A stretch of 13,564 bases of DNA, taken from contig JABDJE010000174.1 of the NCBI GenBank assembly GCA_013002625.1, positions 1 to 13,564 of the forward strand. The letters are read 5' to 3'. This document shows positions 1-6,779 of the stretch, in pieces (positions within the stretch are counted from its first letter, which is position 1; each line of letters begins with the position of its first letter). A program made the position numbers and the translations under genes. Source of the stretch: Saprospiraceae bacterium (lineage in GTDB: Bacteria; Bacteroidota; Bacteroidia; Chitinophagales; Saprospiraceae). The notes under the pieces are model-generated. The model did no database searches, had not been told where the DNA came from, and saw nothing but the letters and a program-made list of their open reading frames with translations.

Positions 1-347
1 TTCAAGGCATCCTGCCCCTCAATAGTGAGGCTGAATTCGCTGCCCTCTTTTCTGATATCAGTTACCCTGGATTGAAATTGAATATTTAAGTTGTATTGTT
101 CTGCAATGCGTCGGTAATATTCCAGAGCTTCTTTGCGCGTGGGTTTATCGGTATGCGAAATAAAAGGCACCTCCCCAATTTCAAGATTTTGTGAGGTTGA
201 AAAAAAGGTCATGTTAGTCGGGAAGTTGTAGAGTGAATTGACCAGATACCCTTTTTCCAGAATAAGATAATTGAGCCCGGCCTTTTGTGCTTCTATACCA
301 CAAGCAATTCCCGAGGGACCTGCACCGATAATTATTAAATCATACAT
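1..347 (-). CDS. ypdA: YpdA family bacillithiol disulfide reductase (5' part only)
   Basis: This is the N-terminal 115 codons of a flavoprotein whose C-terminus lies beyond the left edge. It starts MYDLIIIGAGPSG, a Rossmann FAD-binding beta-strand with the GxGxxG loop at residues 8-13, followed by an acidic residue in LILEKG (about 28-33) that should contact the FAD ribose. The stretch YNFPTNMTFFSTS (from about residue 38) and the later SHTDKPTRKEALEYYRR are hallmark sequences of the YpdA family rather than of thioredoxin reductase. In Firmicutes, YpdA uses NADPH to reduce oxidised bacillithiol in the cytoplasm; the same role here is inferred. The ATG at 345-347 puts the FAD motif at the usual distance from the N-terminus, so the start is secure. 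No Shine-Dalgarno is visible, because a terminator hairpin with a T-tract sits directly upstream. The main alternative is another NAD(P)/FAD oxidoreductase of the same superfamily. Confidence 0.87.
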   Translation of the reverse strand, partial: MYDLIIIGAGPSGIACGIEAQKAGLNYLILEKGYLVNSLYNFPTNMTFFSTSQNLEIGEVPFISHTDKPTRKEALEYYRRIAEQYNLNIQFQSRVTDIRKEGSEFSLTIEGQDAL

Positions 348-385
348 ATAAAAAGAAACTGCCCTGATGTAACATCAGAGCAGTT
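348..385 (-). terminator. Intrinsic terminator of the secreted-protein gene, abutting ypdA
   Basis: On the minus strand, AACTGCTCTGATG pairs with CATCAGGGCAGTT around a TTA loop (357-385). This gives 13 pairs, including one G·U, followed at once by TTTCTTTTT (348-356). On the plus strand the same position would be an A/C mismatch and no T-run follows, so the signal is minus-strand. It lies 15 bases past the stop of the large secreted-protein gene. The unusual point is that its T-tract ends one base before the ypdA ATG. Confidence 0.85.
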
Positions 386-400
386 GAGTAGTTTAAATTT

Positions 401-3205
401 TTATCTCGATAGTGTTACATTTCCACTTGTGGATTCTTCTCCGCTCTCCGAAGTCCAGGTCGCATAATACATGTATACAGCACTTGGTGCCTGATCTCCA
501 TCAACTCTTCCATTCCAGCCTTGTGTCACTTCCTGTGTCTCGAAGACAAGATTTCCCCATCGATTGTACACCTTTAATTCATAGTTGTCTCCAGAGAAAA
601 ATTGAGGACATCCAATAAAGGGCCTGAAGGTTTTATTTGTTTCAATATTCGAGTCCGGGAAAAATATATTTGGAAATGCAATACCTTCCAACGAAACCTC
701 AATACTGTCAGCTTCACTTGAACATCCGTCAGAGATTGTAACAGAATATAATCCTTCGCCTTCAACGCTTATTTCCTCTGTGGTCTCTCCCGTATTCCAT
801 AAATATGAAATATCAGAATATACAGAATTATGATTTGCAGATAATGCAACTGAACAATCATCTGGATCGATTGTGCCCTGCGTGATATTGGCAGTGAATG
901 AAATATCAAAAGCTTCTTCAGCTAAAGATATTTCTTGCGCACTAGTGTTTCCACAATTGTTTGTGACGGTTACAGAATAGGTGCCGGCATTTGCAACATT
1001 TATCTGTTGTGTGTTCTCTCCAGTACTCCATAGAATCGATTCCACAAGGACACCGCTGTTTTCTGGAGTTACCAATAAACTGTACTCACCTTCCTGGCAT
1101 AGTCTTGATTGATTTGGAATTATAGCGAGTGTAAAGTCAGCTATAGAATACTCAAAATCAATGCTCGTTGTCACCTCATTTCCACAAATATCCATAATCG
1201 TAACACTGTATGTACCATTTTCATTTACAGTAATACTTTCAGTGGTCTCACCGGTATTCCAGGTATAAGTATCTACAGGTATATTGTTGTCAATTGTAAG
1301 CATCACATCATCCCCTGGACAAGCATTCTGGGGTGAGGCAATAATTGAAGGTTGGGAATTAAAGTTGCCCTCTCCTATGGTTATTGTCGACTCGGATGTG
1401 TTTTCACAACTGTCGGTAATAGTAACTGTATATTGTCCTGGTTCAGTAACCGTTAATTTATTAATTGTATCTCCTGTGTTCCAGACTGCCAGTACAATAT
1501 CCGTTGAAGAGGTCGCAAACAGACTAACCTCACATGGAACAGACAAGTCTGGGGTAATATTGGCTTCAGGAAACTCTCTCTTAGACACCATTGCTGTATC
1601 ACACAAAGCAAAGCAGACACGATCTTCGAATGTTACCGTAACAATAAATTCGCCTTCTTCTGTTACAAGTATGGTTGGTGTAGTATCTCCAGTACTCCAA
1701 AGGTATGATACGGCATCTACCGTTGTAGCGTTAAGCGTATGCATGATTGGGTCCTGAGGACAATAGACTGTGTCTTGCAATTGCACTATTGGTACCTGAT
1801 ATCCCGTAAATTCTTCAATGCCCGTTACCAATGTATCTCTTGAACTTACATCGCCAGTTATTAGAGCAACCGTATCTCTTGACAATATTACATCGGTAAT
1901 AAATTCTGTCGCTATAGTGTCTTCGCAAATCGCGGACCCTTCATTATCCATTTTTAATACCAATGGTGTCAGAATGCCTCCAACATCAGCATTTAATCCA
2001 GTTGTCGAATAGTAGGTATGCCCATCGTTGGCATCATTAACATTTCCACTCAAAAGAATAAGACCTGTACTCAAATCAAGAAAGAACGAGTTATCAGATT
2101 CAAATAATTTTTGTCGAACTACATTTCCATCAACATCAAAGAACAAAGCAAAGTCACTCGCCCTGAATGTTGTGAAATCTATTGACTTTCCTGTTACAAC
2201 TATTTCACCAAACTGATTGTAATGTACATCGTTGATAAATGATAATGCAAATTCTGAAATAGCTCCGATGTTCTTAGCCCATTCAACATTCCCCAGTGAA
2301 TCAAGTTTGAATAATAATGAAGAAGGCTCCATTAACACAGGGTCGGTAAAAGTGGTCAGAACAACAGTACCTGTATCTGGTGTAGTTGACATTCCAAAAA
2401 CCTGTTGACCAGCTCCAGGAATATTTTCCAGAGTATATTGATAAGCGAATTGAGCATTGAGGCTTGTATCAAAAACAGCAATACCAATATCGGTCAAGGA
2501 GGTATCAGCAGACCCAGCAAAGGCTACTACCAGACTTGAATCCGCTCTCCCTTGAAGATCAAAAGGAATGGTCAGCCCGGCATTTCCATCATCATCTACT
2601 GTCCTGAAGGAAGTGGTAAGCATGCCATTTAGATTTTCATCCATTCGTGCAATTGTTACAAATGAAATGCCTGCTCCATCAACATGTGTATCCAGATAAT
2701 AAAAATCAGAATTGTATCCATCAAGTAGTCTGACCCACGAATTAACCCCGTTAATTCCGGCGCTGTTATTAATCTGAATGGAGGCTTCAACCTCACCTTC
2801 ATTTGGTTCTATTTTTAAAATATAAGCACCATTACCTAGCCCATCAATGGGGTCAACAATATTACCGCAAATTATAATTGTGTCTCCTTCAGCTCTTATG
2901 ATATCCATTCTTCTGAAATCAAGATAGAATAGCGTATTCCTGACCTCATAATCATTCGACCAATTCAGATTCCCTTTAGGGTCATGCTTGGAAATATTTA
3001 ATCCAAAAGCACTTTGATCGTTCTCTGAATAAAAATTGATCAGATAAAATCCACCATCTTTCGTACTCTCACATCCTTGATTGATTGTAGCTCTATCCAA
3101 ACCAGTAAAAAGACGTTGAAAAGGTTGCGCTTGTGCATTGATGCCCAAAGCGATCACAGTGAATAAAAGTAAAGTTGTGAATTTGCGTATCTCTGTAAGT
3201 TGCAT
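401..3205 (-). CDS. Secreted multidomain protein with type IX secretion (CHU_C type B) sorting domain
   Basis: This 934-residue protein is predicted to be exported by Sec and then released or anchored through the type IX secretion system. Residues 1-26 form a signal peptide: K8, a hydrophobic core TLLLFTVIALGI, and a cleavage region near NAQAQ. Residues about 30-420 look like a beta-propeller or delta-60-like region, with recurring segments such as DPKGNLNWSNDY and DSLGNVEWAKN that resemble proteins reporting event-like 'nodes'. Residues about 480-840 hold five Ig/PKD-like repeats. Residues about 842-934 match the gliding-motility-associated C-terminal (CHU_C, type B) domain: FPNIFFP, the NRWGNLVFE core, GWNGR and a final GNVTLSR. 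The ligand or substrate cannot be told; adhesion or a surface role is inferred. The gene lies 13 bases after the SCP2-domain gene and probably shares its transcript, ending at the hairpin at 357-385. The ATG at 3203-3205 is chosen because it gives a complete signal peptide. Confidence 0.9.
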   Translation of the reverse strand: MQLTEIRKFTTLLLFTVIALGINAQAQPFQRLFTGLDRATINQGCESTKDGGFYLINFYSENDQSAFGLNISKHDPKGNLNWSNDYEVRNTLFYLDFRRMDIIRAEGDTIIICGNIVDPIDGLGNGAYILKIEPNEGEVEASIQINNSAGINGVNSWVRLLDGYNSDFYYLDTHVDGAGISFVTIARMDENLNGMLTTSFRTVDDDGNAGLTIPFDLQGRADSSLVVAFAGSADTSLTDIGIAVFDTSLNAQFAYQYTLENIPGAGQQVFGMSTTPDTGTVVLTTFTDPVLMEPSSLLFKLDSLGNVEWAKNIGAISEFALSFINDVHYNQFGEIVVTGKSIDFTTFRASDFALFFDVDGNVVRQKLFESDNSFFLDLSTGLILLSGNVNDANDGHTYYSTTGLNADVGGILTPLVLKMDNEGSAICEDTIATEFITDVILSRDTVALITGDVSSRDTLVTGIEEFTGYQVPIVQLQDTVYCPQDPIMHTLNATTVDAVSYLWSTGDTTPTILVTEEGEFIVTVTFEDRVCFALCDTAMVSKREFPEANITPDLSVPCEVSLFATSSTDIVLAVWNTGDTINKLTVTEPGQYTVTITDSCENTSESTITIGEGNFNSQPSIIASPQNACPGDDVMLTIDNNIPVDTYTWNTGETTESITVNENGTYSVTIMDICGNEVTTSIDFEYSIADFTLAIIPNQSRLCQEGEYSLLVTPENSGVLVESILWSTGENTQQINVANAGTYSVTVTNNCGNTSAQEISLAEEAFDISFTANITQGTIDPDDCSVALSANHNSVYSDISYLWNTGETTEEISVEGEGLYSVTISDGCSSEADSIEVSLEGIAFPNIFFPDSNIETNKTFRPFIGCPQFFSGDNYELKVYNRWGNLVFETQEVTQGWNGRVDGDQAPSAVYMYYATWTSESGEESTSGNVTLSR
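686..1762 (-). repeat. Five tandem Ig/PKD-like protein repeats, each with a cysteine pair
   Basis: Inside the secreted protein, the motif W-[SN]-T-G-[DE] occurs at residues 503, 575, 649, 726 and 803, which is a spacing of 72-77 residues. Each is followed by a [GQ]-x-[YF]-x-V-T-[IV] strand and a C-terminal Cys. Repeats 2-5 each carry an early and a late Cys (558/600, 629/674, 703/751, 784/828). Repeat 1 has C482 with C531 or C535. The regular pairing suggests one disulfide per domain. The repeats have diverged at the DNA level, so this is protein-level repetition and not a recent duplication. Confidence 0.85.
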
Positions 3206-3218
3206 GCAACAGTAGATT

Positions 3219-3512
3219 TTAGATGAGTGATTGAAGCTTCATGGCCAATCCCATGTCGCCTTTGATTTTAACTTTTCCGCCCATAACAGCCATCATGGGG
3301 TTTAAATCACCTGAACGTAATTTTTCAAGTGTTTCTAGACTGGTAATAATCGTACAGTCCGCTTCATTATCTTCATTTGACACCACATTTTCTCCGCCTG
3401 TTCCATCGATGAAAATAGGATTATCATCCAGGACAAACTTAAAGGTTGCCCCCAGTGCATCGATATTAGAAGCCTGCTTTTGAATTTGTTCTATTACCAA
3501 GGAAAAGTCCAT
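3219..3512 (-). CDS. SCP2 sterol-binding-domain protein
   Basis: A 97-residue protein made of a single SCP2-like fold. The C-terminal half, SGDLNPMMAVMGGK followed by VKIKGDMGLAMKLQSL (residues 67-96), is the characteristic end of this family. The central DCTIITSLETLEKL is the typical strand-helix before it. SCP2 folds bind hydrophobic ligands such as acyl-CoA or sterols in eukaryotes. Stand-alone bacterial copies are cytoplasmic and their ligand is generally unknown. There is no signal peptide or membrane segment. The ATG at 3510-3512 is the first in frame and gives a full-length domain. It is followed 13 bases later by the large secreted-protein gene and is divergent from serC. A functional link with the secreted protein is not evident, so they may be only co-transcribed. 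Confidence 0.88.
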   Translation of the reverse strand: MDFSLVIEQIQKQASNIDALGATFKFVLDDNPIFIDGTGGENVVSNEDNEADCTIITSLETLEKLRSGDLNPMMAVMGGKVKIKGDMGLAMKLQSLI

Positions 3513-3649
3513 TTCGTATTTTTTTCAAAAATAGCCAAATATTTACACGAAAATAGTCCGAACGGATATTAACTCATAAATAAAAAACAATAGTTTCTAT
3601 ACATTAAATTAAGTAGTAATATTGTGTCATCATTGGAATTTACTTAGAC
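3513..3649. promoter_or_regulatory. Divergent promoter region between the SCP2 gene and serC
   Basis: This 137-base AT-rich gap separates two divergent genes and must hold both promoters unless transcription comes from further away. On the minus strand, 3526-3533 reads TATTTTTG, an exact match to the Bacteroidetes -7 element TAnnTTTG. It lies only 13 bases from the SCP2 start codon, so the leader would be very short. On the plus strand, 3617-3624 reads TAATATTG (one mismatch to the same consensus) 25 bases before the serC ATG. No convincing -33 TTG stands at the expected distance from either. These are suggestions only. Confidence 0.35.
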
Positions 3650-4711
3650 ATGAAAAAACATAATTTTTCCGCAGGACCAGCAATACTTCCACAATCCGTA
3701 AAAGAAAAAGCCTCTCAGGCTGCTTTAGATTATGAAGGTATTGGTCTTTCACTCATGGAAATCAGCCATCGGGGCAAGCATTTCGTTGGAATTTTAGAGC
3801 AAACTGAAGCTCATGTCCGACAGCTTTTTAATCTTGGAGATGAATACGCTGTGTTGTTTTTAACAGGTGGTGCGAGTACTCAGTTTTTCATGTCTGCAAT
3901 GAATCTTGCCAACCCTTCAGATAAGGTGGCTTTTGTAGATACAGGAACATGGTCTTCAAAGTCTATTAAAGAGGCTAAATTGTTTACAAATGTGGATGTG
4001 ATTGCCAGTTCTGAAGATAAAGATTACACCTACGTTCCGAAGGGTTATTCTGTACCCGAAGATGCCAAATATTTACACCTGACAAGCAACAATACCATTT
4101 ATGGAACTCAAATAAAAGATTGGATTGATTGTCCATGTCCCATTGTGTGCGATATGAGTTCTGATATTTTCAGCAGACCCGTTCCCATTGAAAAGTTCGG
4201 AATGATCTATGCCGGAGCTCAGAAAAATGTAGGGCCTGCCGGTGTCACATTGGCTGTTATAAGAAAGGATCTACTTGGAAAAGTAGAAAGAACTATTCCG
4301 ACAATGTTGGATTACAAGACCCATATAGCCAAAGGATCATCTTTCAATACGCCACCCGTATTTCCTATTTATGTTACCATGCTTACCTTAAGCTGGATTA
4401 TTGAAAATGGTGGTACGGCAGCTATGGAAAAACGCAACGCCGAAAAAGCAAATTTACTTTACGATGAGATTGATCGCAATCCGCTTTTTTATGGTCCTGT
4501 CGCAAAAGAAGATAGATCGCATATGAATGCCACATTCCTTCTGAATGATGATTCAAAAGAAAAAGCATTTTTAGATATGTGTCAATCTGCCGGAATAGTT
4601 GGTTTGAAAGGGCACAGATCCGTTGGGGGGTTCAGAGCTTCAATTTACAATGCTTTGGATAAAGAAAGTGTAGAAGTATTGACAGAAGTAATGCGTAATC
4701 TGGCATCTTAA
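3650..4711 (+). CDS. serC: 3-phosphoserine/phosphohydroxythreonine aminotransferase
   Basis: SerC is a PLP-dependent fold-type I aminotransferase. It converts 3-phosphohydroxypyruvate and glutamate to phosphoserine in serine synthesis, and acts on the 4-phosphoerythronate branch in pyridoxal phosphate synthesis in organisms that use it. The 353 residues are the normal family length. The N-terminus NFSAGPA (5-11), ISHRGKHF (38-45), the cofactor-phosphate loop TGGAS (72-76), TSNNTIYGTQ (145-154), CDMSSDIFSRP (167-177), the Schiff-base lysine K192 in GAQKNVGPAG, and the C-terminal GHRSVGGFRASIYNA (321-335) are all present and uninterrupted. The ATG at 3650 puts NFSAGPA at the expected position. 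The next gene starts one base after the stop, so the two are probably one transcript. serA is not in the window. Confidence 0.97.
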   Translation: MKKHNFSAGPAILPQSVKEKASQAALDYEGIGLSLMEISHRGKHFVGILEQTEAHVRQLFNLGDEYAVLFLTGGASTQFFMSAMNLANPSDKVAFVDTGTWSSKSIKEAKLFTNVDVIASSEDKDYTYVPKGYSVPEDAKYLHLTSNNTIYGTQIKDWIDCPCPIVCDMSSDIFSRPVPIEKFGMIYAGAQKNVGPAGVTLAVIRKDLLGKVERTIPTMLDYKTHIAKGSSFNTPPVFPIYVTMLTLSWIIENGGTAAMEKRNAEKANLLYDEIDRNPLFYGPVAKEDRSHMNATFLLNDDSKEKAFLDMCQSAGIVGLKGHRSVGGFRASIYNALDKESVEVLTEVMRNLAS

Positions 4712-4712
4712 A

Positions 4713-5444
4713 ATGGCCAAACCAGAAGATATCTGGATCAGAGATTATCGTATCCCTGTAAAAGTGCGCCGACATTGGCAGCCCACAATACGATTTAGTA
4801 TTACTTCAAAACATGCGCAAGTAATTCTACCTAAATACTTTAAAAGCGAAGCCATTACGCAACAAGTACAACGCTTGAGATCCTGGGTAAAGCAAAAGGC
4901 CTCTGAGCAACCTAAGATCCTGGAACGATTCAAACAAAAGACTTATGAACCCGGTCAGTTCTTCATCGTACGTGGTGAACGCTATACGTTGGATATCCAG
5001 GCAAAGGAACGCAAAACGATCGCAGCAAAAATTCATCAGAAGTCGATTCAGCTGTTTCTTCCAAAAGGTCAAGCTCAGGAGCAACTCATCGATAAAATTG
5101 CCGCAGTAATATCAAGAGCCTTTGCACAACTGTATCTTAAGGAAATTGAATCACGGGTACGTGAGATCAACGCACTCTATTTTAAAGAAGATATCAACAA
5201 GGTCAAATTAAAATATACGAAATCGAATTGGGGCTCTTGCTCATCCAAAAAAAACATCAACTTGTCAACCAGGTTATTGATGGCTCCAGAGTCAATATTG
5301 GACTATGTTATAGTCCATGAATTGGCCCACTTAAAGGAGATGAATCATTCAAAAAAGTTTTGGACTATCGTCGAGTCTATTATGCCAGATTATAAAGAAA
5401 AGGAGGCATGGTTGAAGACAAATGGATACAAACTAAGCTATTAG
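4713..5444 (+). CDS. YgjP-like (DUF45) zinc metallopeptidase domain protein
   Basis: A 243-residue cytoplasmic protein of the YgjP/DUF45 family, related to M48 and WLM-type metallopeptidases. The signature VIVHELAHLKEMNHSKKFW (199-217) holds the zinc-binding HExxH (H202, E203, H206) and the distal His H212. The preceding SNWGSCSSKKNINLS (171-185) is the conserved block that precedes the active site in this family. The N-terminal 150 residues are the usual beta-rich then helical region with several basic segments. The substrate is unknown; in E. coli and many other bacteria the role is also undefined. No signal peptide is present. The ATG begins one base after the serC stop codon, so translation is likely coupled. 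The end lies within the first of several inverted repeats that precede the shared terminator. Confidence 0.88.
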   Translation: MAKPEDIWIRDYRIPVKVRRHWQPTIRFSITSKHAQVILPKYFKSEAITQQVQRLRSWVKQKASEQPKILERFKQKTYEPGQFFIVRGERYTLDIQAKERKTIAAKIHQKSIQLFLPKGQAQEQLIDKIAAVISRAFAQLYLKEIESRVREINALYFKEDINKVKLKYTKSNWGSCSSKKNINLSTRLLMAPESILDYVIVHELAHLKEMNHSKKFWTIVESIMPDYKEKEAWLKTNGYKLSY

Positions 5445-5526
5445 ACTTGACTTACTAAGGAAAATAGTCTAATTTATAAAATGTTGGAATTAAGCAGAAT
5501 AGCCATGAGACTTAATTCAAACTATT
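5440..5526 (+). other. Nested, partly mutually exclusive inverted repeats after the DUF45 gene
   Basis: ATTAGACT (5440-5447, covering the DUF45 stop codon) is complementary to AGTCTAAT (5466-5473). AATAGT (5463-5468), which overlaps that second arm, is complementary to ACTATT (5521-5526). The latter pair encloses GAATTAAG (5487-5494) and CTTAATTC (5511-5518), an 8-base perfect inverted repeat. The first and second pairings cannot form together in full. No T-run follows either, so they are not simple terminators. AT-rich sequence makes short inverted repeats common, so significance is uncertain. Confidence 0.35.
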
Positions 5527-5549
5527 AGCAAATTATAAACCCATCCGCT

Positions 5550-5618
5550 ATGTTAATATTTAGCATTGCGTTAATCATTCTGCTTTTATACAGCGATAGA
5601 TTATTGCAAAAAACATAA
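5550..5618 (+). CDS. Possible 22-residue single-span membrane peptide
   Basis: A 22-codon frame starts at the ATG at 5550-5552 and stops at TAA 5616-5618, seven bases before the arm of the shared terminator. The peptide begins MLIFSIALIILLLY and ends SDRLLQKT: one hydrophobic segment of about 13 residues and a net-basic tail, the form of many small bacterial membrane proteins. It lies on the strand of serC and DUF45, about 105 bases after the latter, and would be transcribed with them. No Shine-Dalgarno is visible, which says little in Bacteroidota. The frame is short and the region AT-rich, so chance is a real alternative. Confidence 0.3.
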   Translation: MLIFSIALIILLLYSDRLLQKT

Positions 5619-5620
5619 GA

Positions 5621-5667
5621 TTAAAAAAGGGGAAGATGTTGAACATCTTCCCCTTTTGTTTTTTAGC
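5621..5667. terminator. Strong bidirectional intrinsic terminator between convergent genes
   Basis: AAAAGGGGAAGATGTT (5625-5640) is perfectly complementary to AACATCTTCCCCTTTT (5642-5657), giving about 14 pairs with a small loop. On the plus strand it is followed by GTTTTTT, ending serC-DUF45. On the minus strand it is followed by TTTTTTAA, ending the dnaE-redox-lipoprotein series, whose last stop codon lies 10-20 bases away. Confidence 0.93.
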
Positions 5668-5677
5668 TGTATTTATA

Positions 5678-6160
5678 TTATTGCTTTACGGCTGCAAACA
5701 TCTTCTCGACATCGTCGAGTGTGTATTGTCCAATCAGGCCGGTCTGAAATAAATATTCCTGATTACCCTGTATTCGGACATATCTGAAATCAAAGTTTTC
5801 GCGGTCTTCAGATATCACCTTTTTGTAAATAAATCCATTTTCTTCTTCGCGAATTATTTCATTAAAAAAAGGATTATTCTCTACCTGGCGTTTGTGCTCA
5901 GCTACGACTTCTGCCACATTGTTCGTTGTCGCAGTGCCTCCTACGATTTGCAGATAAAATTGATCTCCTGACTTTACGGTAACATCCTTAACAAACCCAA
6001 GATCACTCATTTCCACATCCGCTTGGGCGGGTGCTTTAATTTTAATGGGCAAGCCGTGTGCCATCAAGTCCAGATCTTCAAGTCCGGATGTATTGGAACC
6101 GCTGTTGCAGGCTATTAAAAAGCAGCATAAGCTTGCTAAAAAAATATGTGTTTTTCGCAT
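5678..6160 (-). CDS. Small lipoprotein of unknown function
   Basis: A 160-residue protein I do not recognise. It starts MRKTHIFLASLCCFLIAC; the basic start, hydrophobic core and lipobox LIAC (15-18) make C18 the likely lipidated residue, followed by a Ser/Asn/Gly-rich linker. The mature part (about 30-160) is mixed alpha/beta, with a strand-rich middle (VTVKSGDQFYLQIVGG) and a helix-rich middle-to-end (NNVAEVVAEHKRQVENN); it contains no cysteine after C18. It is predicted to be in the envelope on the periplasmic face or surface. The start is 14 bases after the stop of the PRX-like redoxin gene, and the shared terminator follows 20 bases after its own stop, so it is the last gene of that transcript. 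Function could relate to the two thioredoxin-fold proteins before it, but only gene order says so. Confidence 0.8.
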   Translation of the reverse strand: MRKTHIFLASLCCFLIACNSGSNTSGLEDLDLMAHGLPIKIKAPAQADVEMSDLGFVKDVTVKSGDQFYLQIVGGTATTNNVAEVVAEHKRQVENNPFFNEIIREEENGFIYKKVISEDRENFDFRYVRIQGNQEYLFQTGLIGQYTLDDVEKMFAAVKQ

Positions 6161-6174
6161 TTAAGATTCTTTGA

Positions 6175-6777
6175 TTAGCGCTTAGTTTTAATTGAACAAC
6201 CAATTGCTTTTGTGAAATCAGGATCAGGATTAGAGCCAGCTTCCAATGCAGCAATTGCGTTTTCTACATATTTAACTTCTACTGCTTCTGCATCTCTCGG
6301 GCTATCATCAATAGCACCTATATAACGTACTTTTCTATCGGCGTCAAGCAAGTATATATGAGGCGTTCGTGTAGCACCATATTGAGGATAGACATTTTGT
6401 CCTTCATCAAATAAGTACGGGAATGGAAAGCCCTTTTCTTCAGCACGCTGCTTCATTTCTTCAAATCCATCGGCTGGTTGAACTGCCGGATCGTTAGGAT
6501 TGATAGCAATGACAGGATATCCCATCGGAGCATATTTATTATGCAAATCAATCAATCTGTCTTCATACAAAACAGCGTATGGGCAATGATTGCATGTAAA
6601 GGTAATAATGAACCCTTTGGCATCTGGAAAATCAGCCAAGGATACCATTGAGTCGTCTACGTTTTTTAATTCAAAATCTGTTGCGGTATCACCAACACTG
6701 TAACCATCATTGATGATTGTGAATGATACAAGTCCTGCGAATAATAACAGGGTAGCAAAGGCATAGAATATTTTCAT
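6175..6777 (-). CDS. Exported thioredoxin-fold redoxin (PRX-like 1 family)
   Basis: A 200-residue thioredoxin-superfamily protein. Residues 1-21 (MKIFYAFATLLLFAGLVSFT) are a signal peptide or N-terminal anchor. The core begins GDTATDFELKNVDDSMVSLADF, the usual AhpC/TSA-like start. It carries the redox motif C62-N-H-C65 in FIITFTCNHCPYA, a long insertion INPNDPAVQPADGFEEM (92-108) typical of the PRX-like 1 family, and the cis-proline turn RTPHIYLL (P139). A third Cys, C194, is near the C-terminus. Family members have a CxxC like thioredoxin within a peroxiredoxin frame, and their reaction is not established; thiol oxidoreductase or peroxidase are the candidates. It starts two bases after the stop of the TlpA-like gene, which strongly suggests coupled translation. 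Envelope location is inferred from the N-terminus. Confidence 0.9.
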   Translation of the reverse strand: MKIFYAFATLLLFAGLVSFTIINDGYSVGDTATDFELKNVDDSMVSLADFPDAKGFIITFTCNHCPYAVLYEDRLIDLHNKYAPMGYPVIAINPNDPAVQPADGFEEMKQRAEEKGFPFPYLFDEGQNVYPQYGATRTPHIYLLDADRKVRYIGAIDDSPRDAEAVEVKYVENAIAALEAGSNPDPDFTKAIGCSIKTKR

Positions 6778-6779
6778 TG

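Noticed and set aside
1284..1757. 157-codon open frame on the plus strand
   Set aside because: It lies wholly antisense to the Ig-like repeats of the secreted protein; its residues are low-complexity Val/Ser-rich, as expected from the complement of Thr/Asp-rich coding sequence, and it has no recognisable domain.
4745..5084. Two overlapping minus-strand frames (62 and 85 codons)
   Set aside because: They are antisense to the well-supported DUF45 metallopeptidase gene and show no family features.
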